The translations under genes were made by a program, and so were the position numbers. From Adiantum capillus-veneris (taxonomy: Eukaryota > Streptophyta > Polypodiopsida > Polypodiales > Pteridaceae), in contig CM043953.1 in assembly GCA_014529385.2 (NCBI GenBank), positions 112,102,549 through 112,160,548 of the forward strand: a stretch of 58,000 nt of DNA, written 5' to 3'. Below, one piece after another: positions 13,265 to 24,419 of this stretch (position 1 is its first letter; each line of letters begins with the position of its first letter). Under the pieces are notes generated by a model. It was not told the DNA's origin and searched no databases. It saw only the letters and a list, made by a program, of their open reading frames with translations.

Positions 13265-13955
13265 CGCCGATCTGTGGCGGTTCTCGGCCGCGGTTGTGCT
13301 CTGCTGGCCTGCTTCCGCCATGTTTTTGTTGAAGGATGGGTAGTGTGTAGGTTGCGTGGTTCCACTCACCAGTGGTGTTGCAGGACCTGTTTTGGCACTG
13401 TGCATGGCCTATCTCTGTGCGGTCTTGTAGTGGTTTGTTTTGTTGTCCTACTCGCCTATCTGTGGCGGATCTGGGCCGCGCTTGAACTGTTGTTCTTCTC
13501 TATGGGTACCATGCTCGGGTTTGTTTGGTGCCTATTGGTCGTGGTTCGCTGGTCCATGGTGGATTTGGGTCATGCCTTGGTGCTCTGTACCTCGGGGTTG
13601 TGCTGCTCTATTTTGTCGTCCCCTTCGCCGATCTATAGCGGATCTTCGAGGTTCATTTGGTTTGCTGGTCTTGTCCTCGGTGTTGTCCTGCTGCGTTGAT
13701 CGTGGGCGTGCCATGGTGTTGTACTGCTCTATACATGGGGGTTGTGCTGCTTTGTCTGGTCGTGTCCTTCACCGATCTATAGCGGATCTTGGACACCCAT
13801 GTGTTGTGTTGCTCCTATTCTCAGTGTTGTCCTGCTGCATTGTTTTCCTCTCCGTCGATCTGTGGTGGATCGGACCGTCTTCATTGTTGTGAAACTCTCC
13901 TGCGGTGATGTACTACTCTGCTCTGTTGTCTCGCCTACTGGTCTATGGCGTATTT
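13265..13955. repeat. GC-richer degenerate minisatellite, six copies of a core
   Basis: The core CGCCGATCTGTGGCGGATC and close variants begin at 13265, 13453, 13626, 13770, 13853 and 13932. The first three steps are about 140-190 bp and the last two about 80 bp. Flanking blocks such as GTGTTGTCCTGCTGC also repeat. Both strands have overlapping open frames (for example 13193-13699 +) with Cys/Leu/Ser-rich translations and no known domain. These are best read as repeat artefacts. Confidence 0.75.
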
Positions 13956-15300
13956 TGGCCTGCTCTGTGGACTTTGTCTTGCTTTGTCTCGAATCTCTTC
14001 GCAAGCAATCGGCGTCTCTACCTGTCAACCTATTTGGTATGCATTGAAGAGTCGTCTTTTTTTGGATCTTTTATTTTCTACTGTCCTTCTCATCCTTGAT
14101 TTCTTTTGTAGGGTAAGCAGCCATGGATGGAATCGGGATGCAGTTTTACTGGCTATTTTGTATGGGGAGTTCTTCTTTAGTTATTTTCTCAGGCTGAAGA
14201 TTTTGAAGCTACTAGGCTCAAGTCTTATGGTGTGAATGGGGTTGATTAATATGTAGTGATTCCGAAGTTTGATTATGTCTCCAAGCTTATCTATTTTGTT
14301 TATAAGTTTTGTGCTTTAATCTATTATAAGAAGTTTATTTTGCTTATTGAGTTAAGGTGTGATAAATTTAAGGCGGCTAGTTCTACGTTCTATGATGCAA
14401 CCTCGGTCCATGATATAATCGTATTGAAGGATTATTTGGACTGGCTGAGCTTGTGGTTTAAGTGTGAACAAGCCATATTGGAAATTTATGGCTCCGTGGC
14501 TCTTTTCTTCAATGAAAAAAAAATTAAAAATGACTTCACTTTGAATACTATATGGAATGCTCTCGATGATTCATTGTTTATATTCTAAATATAAGAATGA
14601 GAAAAAATACGTTTTGATGTGTGGATCTAGATAGAATCTGCTCAAATTTTCATAAAGGTATCAAGAGACAAGTTTCTCTTTCTTATTTATCCCGAATTTA
14701 CCTTTTGGTTGTAGCTCTCATTTCATTTGCAACCCTGCACCTTCCTCCTCTCTCCTCTCTCTAAGAATAGTTGAGTTTTCTCTTACTCTCTCTGTTTGTA
14801 GCTCTCTATTATTCTTACAAAAGTCAAGGTAGTGTAAATGAAAAGAGAAGCCTTCTCTCTTTCTCTCTCTTTATATAGTATATAGGTCGTTACTTGATAG
14901 CATATAGTAATAGATGATAGTAAATGTAAATATTTGCATTTTAGTAGGGTGAAACTTTGAAAGTAACTATCTTGAAGTTCCCAAGATTATGCATCAAGTT
15001 TTACTCTTTGAGTTGTAAGTATATAAAAACTAAAGGTAGGTAAGGAAGCATCCCGTTTCAGAAGCTTCCCAGATTTGAGATTTACTCTTACTGAGCTTTG
15101 TACTCCCTCTATAGTACAATCTACTAAACTTTATATACTATCACTTTTATCAAAGTGATCACAGTACTCTTTATCTGTGGGCCTTATGTATTCGAATATG
15201 AATGGTAATAAACCTCTTCATTTTGTTTCCTCTTTCCCTATCTAGAGATCTTGTTGTCTTGATTATCTTGGAATTTGTCTTGAATTTTCTCTTGATTATA
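13956..15300. other. No confident gene; possible 5' part of the RPA-like gene
   Basis: An open frame at 14256-14588 (+, 110 codons) has no motif I recognise. A pyrimidine-rich region with CTCTCT runs lies at about 14740-14870. A TTTTCTCTTGATTATAG just before 15301 looks like a splice acceptor for the next exon. Confidence 0.35.
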
Positions 15301-15538
15301 GATGCTTTTACAACAAATTCAAGCAATGGCTACTTTGAAACTTTAAGTGCAGCTCCTAGAACCGAAAACCTGCATGAAGTTGTGTCTGAAAGTTGGGGGC
15401 TTGGATCTTCGAGTAGTTTATTGTATTCTCCAAGCTTACCATGTAAAAAGCTTAGTCCCAAAGCCAAATTGAAGAAAACTTCTCCAAAATATGTTCAGAA
15501 GGCCCTTGGTATTGCAAGAGGGATGGCTTCAATTAGAC

Positions 15539-15613
15539 GTTAGCTTTGTTTTTTTTCTGTGGCTTTATAAATGTGTTGTTGATAATAATATTATCATGTG
15601 CAATGTGTCATAG
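15539..15613 (+). other. 75-nt GT-AG intron in the RPA-like gene
   Basis: GTTAGCTTTG...TGTCATAG. Removing it joins the flanking frames in phase 1, whereas reading through gives an immediate TAG. Length and T-rich body fit a plant intron. Confidence 0.65.
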
Positions 15614-16565
15614 GGCGTACAACGCTTAGCTCTTCTGGTATTGCTACTCCTTTTGGCGGTGTGAAACATTCGTTGGGTTTATCATCTATTAAAGAAGAGC
15701 CAAGACCAATAGTTGACTCCTTTGGTTCTCAATTGGCATTCAGTCAATCTACGCCAGAGATTTTTATATTTGAACTTTCAGATGCTATTAACTATTGTTT
15801 CATCTTTGTTGGAAAGGTGCTTGCAAAGTATGGCACATATAAAATCCAAAAAGCCAACTATAGTAGATTTTTGAAGGTTGATTTTGTGGACAAGGTTGCA
15901 CATCATACCATCACTTTTGTTGTGGCAGAAAATTACATAGAACAGTTTGTCAACACATTTGTGGTTGATGATTTTTTACGTATTGAGGGGCCTATTGTAA
16001 GGAAGAAGAATCCTAATGATAAAGGCACTTGTTAGCTTGCTCTCTATGCTGATGCAACTACTTCTATTGTGAAGTCTCCTTCGTTCTACTTTGTTCTTAC
16101 TCTATTTCCCGAGCATAAGATAAAAGATTTTGTTGCAATATGGACTTCTACAATTGAATATGGTGAGCCTACTGTAGCTTTTACTGTTATCAATGTGGAG
16201 AACATGGCCAAAAGTGATGGCAGTAGTGGCACTAGACTTATTGTTGGTGATGGTCTTGCCGATGTTGATAGAGCAACGATAAGCTTCTCTGTTCAGCTCT
16301 AAGCCCTGTCAATAGTGTTTTGACTCTTTGTTATTGTTGCATCTTTTGTTTGTGCCCTCTCGAAAGTCTAACTTTTATCATATTTCCAATGAATTCAAAG
16401 AGAATGGATTTTTTGATTGTGTGGCTCACAATATCAATCAAACAATTTTCCAACACATTATCTGTTGTGGACTACACTATTTTGCTGCCTTTTCCCTCTC
16501 AGCTGAAGTTGCTTTTCAAAGACATCCGTCTAAAGCAAATTGCCAACATGGGATTTGGAAAGACG

Positions 16566-16631
16566 GTGAGTTCTTATTGGTAGGTTGTGTAGGTTGCTTG
16601 TGCATTGTGTGATCCATTAAGCTCTTTTTAG
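16566..16631 (+). other. 66-nt GT-AG intron in the RPA-like gene
   Basis: Begins GTGAGTTC and ends CTCTTTTTAG, close to plant consensus. Its removal joins the upstream frame to the zinc-ribbon frame in phase. Confidence 0.65.
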
Positions 16632-16962
16632 GTTTTTGGTTCTCTCAAGGTTGTCAACGTCAACGGCGTTGGATTGGAGTATTTATGTGGAGTTTGCAAA
16701 TCTGCCCAAGTTAGTCACCAAAGCTCAAACCCTCATTGTTTTGCATGTAACAAAGCTGTTGAAATCTGGAAAGTTCCTGCTTTACAAGAAAGTTGGTTCC
16801 CCCTAATGGCAAAGGTATTTTCGTCACTTTGCATGGAAAGATTGTTGATCAAGTACTTTGCCAGTCCTCTTCTTTTTTGCACATGTATGAAACTAATCTA
16901 GTGAGTTTGAAAGCTTCCTTGGTGGGAATGAAGAGAGCTGGACATTTCTGAATAGATGCATA

Positions 16963-18050
16963 GGGTTATGTAACAAGCTTTAAAGCGGAATAATAAGTTA
17001 CTAGCTTAGTTTCCCTCTATTTCACGTATCTTTGGCTAATGTGCCTTGCACTTCTCTAGCAAGGTCATATTTTGTTGAATATCCTTTTGTATCTAGGCAT
17101 TATGGCGGAATTATCTCTTAGATGCAAAACTATTTTGTGTATAAATGGCATCCAATCTTTAATCGACTCAAGTTTTTGGAAGAAATATTCTTGCAATCAA
17201 GATGTTTTAAGGGCATTGTTGTTTGTGTGTGATGTAGATATCTTTATCAGTTCACTAGAAAATATTATATCCAAGCATATTGTGCAAAAATTTGTTCCCA
17301 AGAGTTTGAGATCTCAAGTGCTAGTGCTTGTAATGTTGAGGATAAAACTCTTGAATATTTAGTTTGCCAACGCATGAGTAAAAGAACTAATTCTGTTTTG
17401 CTTTCAATAAATTTGATCACTCTAGCTTGCCATGTGTTGGAGTTTCAATGTATTGTTCATGTTTTTCAAGAACAAAATCATCAACATTCCTTCAATGCTA
17501 ATCCTTGTGTTGCTTCTTCTTCCTCCTTTGGGTGGCTTTTTGGTCTTCATTTGCCAAGGTCGATTGTTTGTTTTTCCACAATCAACTTTGCTCGGGAAGA
17601 GTAAGTGGTGTTCTTGGCCTAAATATCTTGATGCTAGCTTGCTTGATGTTGTGAGGAATTTTTCAAATGAGACTACATTGCATATAGCTTCTCATCTCTT
17701 CTTCTTACACTTTGAAAAAAATTCAAAAAAAAGTTTACTCAATCTGGAAAATGTTGCATGAAGACAATGTTGTGCATCCATCATATAAGAGATCAAAGAA
17801 ACGAAAATATATAGTAGAAATACTGGACACCCCTTCATATCCATGTTTAAGTTGTGGAAGTCTTATGTTCCAAAAGAATTTGTATCGTTTGACTTTACTC
17901 GAAGCATCTTTTACTTGAAACCTTGGTGGGATTACAAACATTTAACAGTGTTGCAGATCACAAAAGAGTTTGTTTTTCTTGCAAAAAAAGCTTAAAAACT
18001 CAAAGAAGCCACTCTTTTGCAGTTATCCACATTCTCTACTCATTGACACT
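16963..18050 (+). other. Degenerate coding-like stretch before the Rep region
   Basis: Open frames at 17072-17362 and 17432-17761 have no recognised domain. Around 17840-17870 a CLSC motif (PSYPCLSCGSLMF) resembles the CxxC found near the N-terminus of Helitron proteins, so the tail of this stretch probably belongs to the element. The exact start of that protein cannot be fixed. Confidence 0.35.
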
Positions 18051-18404
18051 ATTGCAAGCATTGCATTATTAAATGGAATTGAGAAACATTTTGTATCTCT
18101 TCGGATTCCTTTCATGCAAATTCGAGAGCTCAATTAGGAAGTTCAATACGGGTTGCGAGGGAGTGTCATTAATGTCATCGCTAACTTGACAAAAATTCAA
18201 GCAATCTTGCCGCGTTTTAGTAGTGAGCATTCTACAATCCTTGTCGAGATTAAGCGTAAGCTTGAGTATGCCCATGCACATCTCAGTGGTGGTGTTAGAC
18301 CCTTTTATGTGCTCCAAGCATTGAAAGACTTGATTGGCACCCCTTTGTACGTAGAGCACATGAAGCCTCCATTAATGAATCTTGGGTTTCTAGTTTTCAT
18401 ATGA
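18051..18404 (+). pseudogene. Helitron N-terminal domain (DUF6570-like)
   Basis: The frame shows NGIEKHFVSLRIPFMQIREL, then QYGLRGSVINV, LPRF, IKRKLEYAHAHL and VRPFYVLQALKDLIGTPLY. This is the conserved run before the Rep domain in many Helitron proteins (LPR, KRKL.Y, VRP..V..AL..L). One TAG at 18135-18137 interrupts it. The role is unknown; it lies N-terminal to the nuclease in the same polypeptide. Confidence 0.75.
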
Positions 18405-18834
18405 GTCCAGATGTAGTGTTGCATGAAGAAGATGAGGTTGATGAGTTGGTGAATGAGCATTCAGACACCCTTGTCCATGGCATCTATTCTTCCCAACTAG
18501 TCATTGATTATAGTGCACATGTACATAGTGTTGCACCTTGTGAAGGATTTAGTCCTTTGAGCTTGTTTGATGATGCCAATTGTGAGGAATTATCATTTCC
18601 ATCTTTGTTCTTTGGAACAAGAAGATCCTACACGGACCTTGCAAAGAAAGAAAAACTTGAAAGTGACACAATGGGAACTTAAGAAAAAAGATAGACGCTT
18701 TGCCTTGGATATTAAAAATTTGTTATTCAAAGTGATGAAGATTATCATCGGCAAGGTGCTTGGATCTATATGGGTGCGTCTACGCAAGGGAAAATTGCAA
18801 AGCAAGAAACTATGCACAAAAGATGTTCAAAACA
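18405..18834 (+). pseudogene. Acidic/basic linker of the Helitron protein
   Basis: Two overlapping frames (18401-18682 and from 18567 on) cover a linker rich in Glu/Asp and then Lys/Arg between the N-terminal and Rep domains. The frame change near 18650 is probably a frameshift. No catalytic motif is expected here. Confidence 0.55.
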
Positions 18835-19915
18835 ACACTAACATCGAGCGAATACTATCATCCCAACTAGGATATCATGACTTTGAATCATTGCGAACGT
18901 CATTAGATCACAAAGCCAAGCTCAAATGCAATGTGTTTGCCATGATTCAACAAGTAGGCCAACCTACCTTTTTTGTCACTCTATCATGTGTAGAGCAAAG
19001 ACGGAAGCCATTGCACGAATGTCTTGCTATGCTCAATCCGCAAATCAACAAATCTAGTTTCCAATCAACTGCACACTTTATCCGTGCATTGGTGCGGGTG
19101 GATCCTATCAGTACAACTCGATATTATGTCCATAGATTCAAAGCACTCAAGAAAGAGTTGAAATGAAATTTAGAAATACTTGGCCAAATCATGGAGTTTT
19201 CCTTTGTCAGTGAATTTCAGCATAGGGGAAGCCAGCATGACCATGGATTAATTTGGAGTGACAGTTCTCCAAAGCTTGGGGTTTCTGATGATGAATAAGT
19301 GATTACTTTTGATGATAAATACATCTCAAGTGACAAAGATGAGTTGGGTGTTGACCTACAAAAAGTACAAATCCATTCCCATCAAAGAACATGCAAAAAA
19401 AGAAAGAAGCATTGTCGTTTTGGATTTCCAAGACCACCTGCAAGGCAAACGACTATCTTGCGTCTTATACAACCAAGTGAAGAAAGGAAATCCATGCTTT
19501 GCCACACAAGAAACAACTCAAAATCTAACTTGCAGCTTTACCACATTGCCCTCAAATGAGTTTTGATGATTGGTTATCCTCTTTGAATTTGGATGAAGAC
19601 ATGTATCTTGAGACACTCTCAATATCGCTCTCAGAACCCACACTTTTGCTCAAAACACAACCAAAAGATATATACACAAACAATTTCAACAAAACAATGT
19701 GCACGTTGTGGGATGGCAATCTTGATATTCTGTTTATTTTCAACCCTCATGGAGCTGCTACATGCTTCACATCATACATGAAAAAAATAGATTCGACCAG
19801 AAGCAAAGCAATTAACAAAATCCTTGACAAATGCAAGAAAGAGAGTCTTTCTGCAATCGAACGTCTTAAGAAAATTGAAGATGCCTTGATCAATGCTCAA
19901 GAAATCACAACTTAA
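18835..19915 (+). pseudogene. Helitron Rep (HUH nuclease) domain
   Basis: The stretch QLGYHDFESLRTSL, then QQVGQPTFFVTLSCVEQ and ALVRVDPISTTRYYVHRF matches Helitron_like_N. The HUH motif follows in EFQHRGSQHDHGLIW, with His codons at 19236-19238 and 19242-19244; the residue between them is Asp, where a hydrophobic one is usual. A TC...CRFGFP zinc-like segment is at about 19390-19440. The tyrosine motif is at about 19750-19785: the second Tyr (TAC 19775-19777) is present, but Cys (TGC 19763-19765) stands where the first catalytic Tyr is expected four residues earlier. Rep nicks and joins DNA during rolling-circle transposition. Frames change near 19166 and 19555. Confidence 0.85.
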
Positions 19916-20523
19916 CAAGCAGTATCTATTTCACTATCTTTCCCATTGCATAGCACAAGCAGACAATTTATCTTCATCAATGTAGACTTCCAAACCCAAA
20001 GGACACTATTGTTAAAGAGAAAGACTTCCCTGCAAACACTTCATCCTGATGGCACAAAGATATTCTTTGATGACCTCGTGACAAAATACACAAAGAGACC
20101 AACTAGCATAGGAAATCTTTGCTTGGCAGAGTGTGCAAGCAACTACACTATCTTACAAGGGACATAGCACAAGTGCAAGAAGCCTCACATCATGAGATAT
20201 ACAAACTTCAATAAAGAGACTGACAGCGAGAGGCATTATCATCAACTATGTCTACTATTTCTGCCATTCACAAGTGATGAATATGCGTTCGATGATTTGA
20301 TAGCAACTTGGAGAGAGAGAGATATGAGTCTAATATTGCTAAAATTTCACAAAACATGAAAAATTTCACAAAGTTAGAAATCAACAATTAAGAATCATCA
20401 ACATCATGCTCAATCTCCTCACAAGAAACACAACAAGAACAATTCACTTATGAGCTTGATCTCGACCTACCAAGTGCAAGGCATCATACCACTCAACTAC
20501 CAACATCATCTAGATTCCTTGGC
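19916..20523 (+). pseudogene. Helitron Rep-to-helicase linker
   Basis: The frame at 19946-20167 has FINVDFQTQRTLLLKRK, then ILHPDG-like and FDDLVTKYTKRP motifs, followed by LCLAECASNY, the conserved segment between Rep and helicase (FINT...K..L, Y..RP, LAEF...Y). The rest to 20523 is in mixed frames with stops. Confidence 0.65.
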
Positions 20524-21900
20524 ATGTCAAATGAAGAATATCACTCAATTGTCATGAGTTTGAATATAGAGCAAAGACATCTTTATGATGATATCATGAC
20601 ACGAAAGAGACTATGTCCTAATGACACAATCCACCTTTTTTTAATAGGGGGCGTCGGAACAGGAAAAACCTTTACTTTGCATGAAATCATCCAAGGCCTA
20701 GTCCAACACTATGCAGCTTCGATAGAAGGCAACATTGAACTTCCAACAGCATTGTTGATGGTGTATACAGGCAATGCAACGTTCAATCTTGGCGGCACAA
20801 CAATTCGCTCTGCATTGCGTCTCCCATTGATGCTAACTGAGATGGTCCCTCTTTCCAATGATACTCTCAATAAACTATCCCAAGTATATGCAAACCTCAA
20901 ACTAGTTGTCTTTGATGAGGCTTCCTTGATAGCCAACAGACTACTGCGCATTATTTACACAAGACTCGGAGCTATAAAGAACAAACACAACGAACCCTTG
21001 GATGGTCTAGACGTTATCTTCTATGGTGATCTTTGCCAGGCAAGTCATGTCCGCGATCGATGAATATTCAGTGACAAAATAATACACTTCACATCCTTAC
21101 ACCATCATGCTAGAACACACATGTCACATGTGCTGAGCTAACAACACCAATGCGGCAATCAAATGAACTAAATATAGAGGTCTTAAATAGGATATGTGTT
21201 GTAGAGCAAACACAAACAGATTTGGCATTTATCAATGACACATTTGGAAACAACAACTTTGACATTTTTACAACACCTCATCTTTTCTTCAAAAATAAAC
21301 TAAAGTCCAAGAACAACCAAGTGGCCTTTGAGAACCTCCAAGAAACACCATACATCATCAAGGCTCATGAAAAATTCCACGAAACATGCTCAAAAAACCT
21401 AGTCATTCCAAACAACCCTCAGGTGACTGCTAGATTATCCTCCATTCTTGAACAAAATATAGGAATGATAGTCACGCTTTGTGCTATCAATATCAATGTA
21501 TTGGATGGCTGGATGAATGGTGCGGATGGAATCTTCCAAACAACAAACAACAGAGCACAATCATCGATAGCTTGGGTGGAGTTCTTGGATACCTCAATTG
21601 GGAGAAGACAAAGATCCCAGAATGCACATCTCTACCATGGAAACATAAACAAAAAATGGACACCAATACTTCAAGTCATGAAAGAATTTCAAGTAGGCAG
21701 AAACCCAATCAATCTAGTCTCAAGAACACAACTCCCAATACAAGTAGTGAACGCACGCACAATCCATAGATACCAAGGCTTGACAATGGCAACAGTGGCA
21801 TTTGACCCTAGTGGGATCTAATCTCATCGCGTGGTCTACACAACTCTGTCACGTATCAAAGACCCTACAAATCTACATATTCTTAGCCCCATTCTCAAGA
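20524..21900 (+). pseudogene. Pif1-like DNA helicase domain
   Basis: Walker A is intact (GGVGTGKT, about 20647-20670). Walker B reads VVFDEASL, and the segment FYGDLCQASHV matches the Pif1 GD.QL.PV motif. A stop follows at 21061. The protein resumes in 21150-21821 with RQSNELNIEVLNRI and a motif V region ARTIHRYQGLTMATVAFDP. Motif VI (HRVVYTTLSRI) is in a new frame at about 21823-21860. The helicase would unwind the strand displaced by Rep. At least two frameshifts break it. Confidence 0.9.
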
Positions 21901-21984
21901 ACCATAGTCCTGAAAGAAATCAAGTGCCTGCGGACAGATGCTAAGTGGTCCTACTTGAACGAGCCCTTGGTTACAATTAAGTGG

Positions 21985-22370
21985 ACACGCCACATTATTG
22001 CATCATTAACGTCATGTCAATCAACAAAGAGATTGACCACATCAAGAGTGATCCAAACTTCATGTCATCCAACATCTTGTGCTTCCAAGAAACAAAACAA
22101 AAGAAAAGTACCAACCCCCTGAAGCCAGACTTTTAGTATATTCAACATTATAATGGTTATGGTCTATCCATATTCCACCATCCAAGCATTCAGTCCATAT
22201 CCCAAAAATCTATCTCAAGAGTGGGACTTGAAATGATGGATGTCACTTTCTCCTTCAAAATTCAATCTTCAACTCATATTCATGTCATAAATGTGAGAGC
22301 TATCAATAGAACCCGCTACACTATAACCGGGCTTCTTGGCTTCTTCTCTTTTTGGCTTTTGGCTTTCTAA
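21985..22370 (+). pseudogene. APE-like endonuclease domain, truncated
   Basis: Directly after the helicase comes an EEP/APE-type N-terminus: INVMSINKEIDHIKSDPNF, then ILCFQETK with the metal-binding Glu at 22089-22091, then NGYGLSIFHHPSI and IHVINVRAI. A TAG sits at 22134-22136. Only about half of the usual domain is left; the later catalytic Asp and His motifs are missing where LTR-like sequence begins. This arrangement (Rep-Hel-EN) is that of Helentrons. The family call rests on motif order; alignment is needed to confirm it. Confidence 0.7.
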
Positions 22371-22399
22371 ACACTTTTGGCTTACGAGCTCTTACCTTC

Positions 22400-22690
22400 T
22401 AAATTCACCCTGTAATCATTTACTATTGTAATCATATGATCTTAACCCATTATATACTATACTAGCTATCCTTGAGCTATTAATCTAAATCTACAAATAC
22501 CATTTTCAGTTTCCCAATGCTGTCTTTCATTTCAGTATGTCATTCCAGTTCAGTTCTCTATTTCAGTCCAGCACTCTGTTCAAGTTCTCATTAACTAACT
22601 TATGAGATAACCAGTAGCTATGAATTTTAACACTGGAATAAGCTGTCTAAAGAGACCAGCTCCCACCATGCCTTGATGAGAAGTTTTTTC
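22400..22690 (+). repeat. LTR fragment related to the LTR at 48826-49311
   Basis: The segment AACACTGGAATAAGCTGTCTAAAGAGA at about 22628-22655 and upstream TTTCAGT-rich and CTGTAATCAT stretches match, in the opposite orientation, the 3' half of the LTR at 48826-49311. No PBS follows and no TG start is found, so this is a fragment of a solo or broken LTR. Confidence 0.55.
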
Positions 22691-22899
22691 TTCATCATCA
22701 AGCTCAGCCATGCTTCCCCCACCCCACCATGAACCCTCCATCCCCTCCCCTATGCTCTGCTTGACATCTTCTTCCCCTTTGTTTTTCCCAATCATATTTG
22801 ATACCCTCCTTATTTGCCCCATGGGTGGCATTTTGTTATGGGCATCCTTTGCTTATGCCCTTTTGGGCAGCCACCCCCACCCTCTTGACGTACACGAAA

Positions 22900-23300
22900 G
22901 CATCTTCTAGGCACAATCCCTTCTCTCAACCAACATTTTCCCATTAATTCTCTCGTGCATATCAATGGCTTTAGTAAAGCCTCTTCCATCAAGGTGCAAG
23001 CATAGTTGACATCATATGGAGAAAAGACTTCGCATCCAAATAAAATAGGTCAATTCATCCCAGCCAAAGATTTTTTAGGCATATCCTCAATCAGTGCATT
23101 CCGGACAATGACTTTCCATCCAGCTGTTTGTGATTTTGTGAGAGCAGCACATTTGAATCTTTTCCAAGCATACCTTCTAGCTTACATATCAACCAAAGTA
23201 TCGATAAACACCCAGTATTTTGATTAAAGCAATGTCAAGTACAACTTTGATTGCATTCACTTCAATTTCCCATACTCATAGTTGTTCAAAATTGCAAAGA
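22900..23300 (-). pseudogene. Unidentified degenerate coding remnant
   Basis: On the minus strand one frame reads with few stops as FIDTLVDM, then RRYAWKRFKCAALTKSQ, AGWKVIVRNALIEDMPKKS, and further on SPYDVNYACTLMEEAL and KPLICTRELMGK. This looks protein-like rather than random, but I do not recognise the family. Stops and a probable frameshift show decay. It could be a gag or accessory ORF of an LTR element linked to the neighbouring LTR fragment. Confidence 0.4.
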
Positions 23301-24419
23301 AAGCTAATATGGCCATAAGTTGAGCACAAAAAGCACTGTAAAGCACATGTTGTAACCCTTTTTGAGCACTAGAAAATCTGACCCCCAACTAGCTTAACTC
23401 AACTTTCCCAACACACATCCTAAGGTGGATCCAAGAACATCATAACCGGGCCCCAAAAATACTTTTACTATTCACAACTACCTTGTTTGAGCTTGGATTG
23501 ATCAGTCCCAAAGACATGCATGGAGATCTTTTCAGGAACTATAATTTGGCCCATTAAACCACACTTTGGCACCATCATTACATCTTAATTTGAAAGAATT
23601 TATCCCATTTGATGGTGTGAAACCCCACAATTAACATACATTCTAGTCATCCTGATGCCATAGTAGATTTTGTCGTTTTTGATAAGCTTAAAAAAATTTG
23701 AAAATGCATGTAGATTCATGTCTTTCACCCCGTGCTTGCAAAGCAACATGATATCCACTCTTTCTTAATGTGCACATCCTCCGGTATGTGCCAATCATTA
23801 TTCCCAAATGCAAGCAAAAACATGTAAATAGATAACCACTACCCCACTCTAAGCATACCATCCACAATCTCACAATCTATGGAATCATGTGAGTGTATCC
23901 TCATCCAGGAGCATAGGGGAAACACAAAAACTTCCTATCAGTAGAACATAAGCATGTATTAATCCATAAGCCATGATGAACCCCATCTGGATCATATGGC
24001 ATATAAGTCAACCGTCCCAAACTAGGCACATATTCATCTCCTTCGGGATCAAATGATATGTAAACCCACTAGCATAGACCATAAGAACTATGGCATCATC
24101 CTAGAACAAAACATAACACCCATTCCCCTGAAGCATTGGATAGCATCAAATTCCGTTACAACATAAAATAACGTCAATTCCCCTATAGTATAAGGTATTA
24201 TCACATACTACCATATCCCTTGTGAAATCTAGTTAGCTAATTGTTGATCATCTATCATGAATGGAACATTGGTAATGCAGCTTCACTCCTCTAGCATATG
24301 AATTTTGGTAATGCATATCTAGTTACATTGGTTCCTCGAAAAAACTCTCTTCATTTGGATCCCAAGTTGCATCAAAACAAAAATCCCGATCTTGCACATG
24401 CTCAAAAACTATTAAAGAG
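23301..24419. other. No recognisable gene
   Basis: Mixed-composition sequence between the unidentified remnant and the chromovirus 5' LTR. A few weak open frames only. Confidence 0.45.

Larger units (their letters stand above)
15301..16962 (+). pseudogene. RPA70-like single-strand DNA-binding gene with introns
   Basis: A Ser/Lys-rich exon (15301-15538) is followed by an OB-fold-like stretch in 15614-16302 (GKVLAKYGTYKIQ, FLKVDFVD, FVVDDFLRIEGPIVRKK) and by a zinc-ribbon pattern whose Cys codons start at 16686, 16695, 16737 and 16746 (CGVC, 13 residues, CFAC). A further segment with VTLHGKIVDQVL lies at about 16805-16960. RPA-like proteins bind single-stranded DNA, and plant Helitrons often carry such genes. 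Two short GT-AG introns keep the frame (15539-15613 and 16566-16631). A TAG at 16033-16035 and a frameshift near 16800 indicate decay. It lies directly upstream of the Rep/helicase remnants on the same strand, which suggests it belongs to that element. Family call is by pattern only. Confidence 0.6.
17700..22370 (+). mobile_element. Helitron/Helentron-type element: Rep, Pif1 helicase, AP endonuclease
   Basis: In order on one strand: an N-terminal Helitron domain, a rolling-circle Rep domain with HUH and Tyr motifs, a Pif1-type superfamily 1 helicase with Walker A and B and motifs V and VI, and an APE-like endonuclease start. Helitrons transpose by rolling-circle replication; an endonuclease after the helicase defines the Helentron branch. 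Several frameshifts and stops make it inactive. Neither terminus (5' TC with 3' hairpin and CTRR, or Helentron-type ends) could be placed. The 3' side is cut by an LTR-like fragment shortly after 22370. Confidence 0.85.

Noticed and set aside
13024-14099. Cys/Leu/Ser-rich open frames on both strands
   Set aside because: They overlap the minisatellite with the CGCCGATC core and each other, and none has a recognisable domain.
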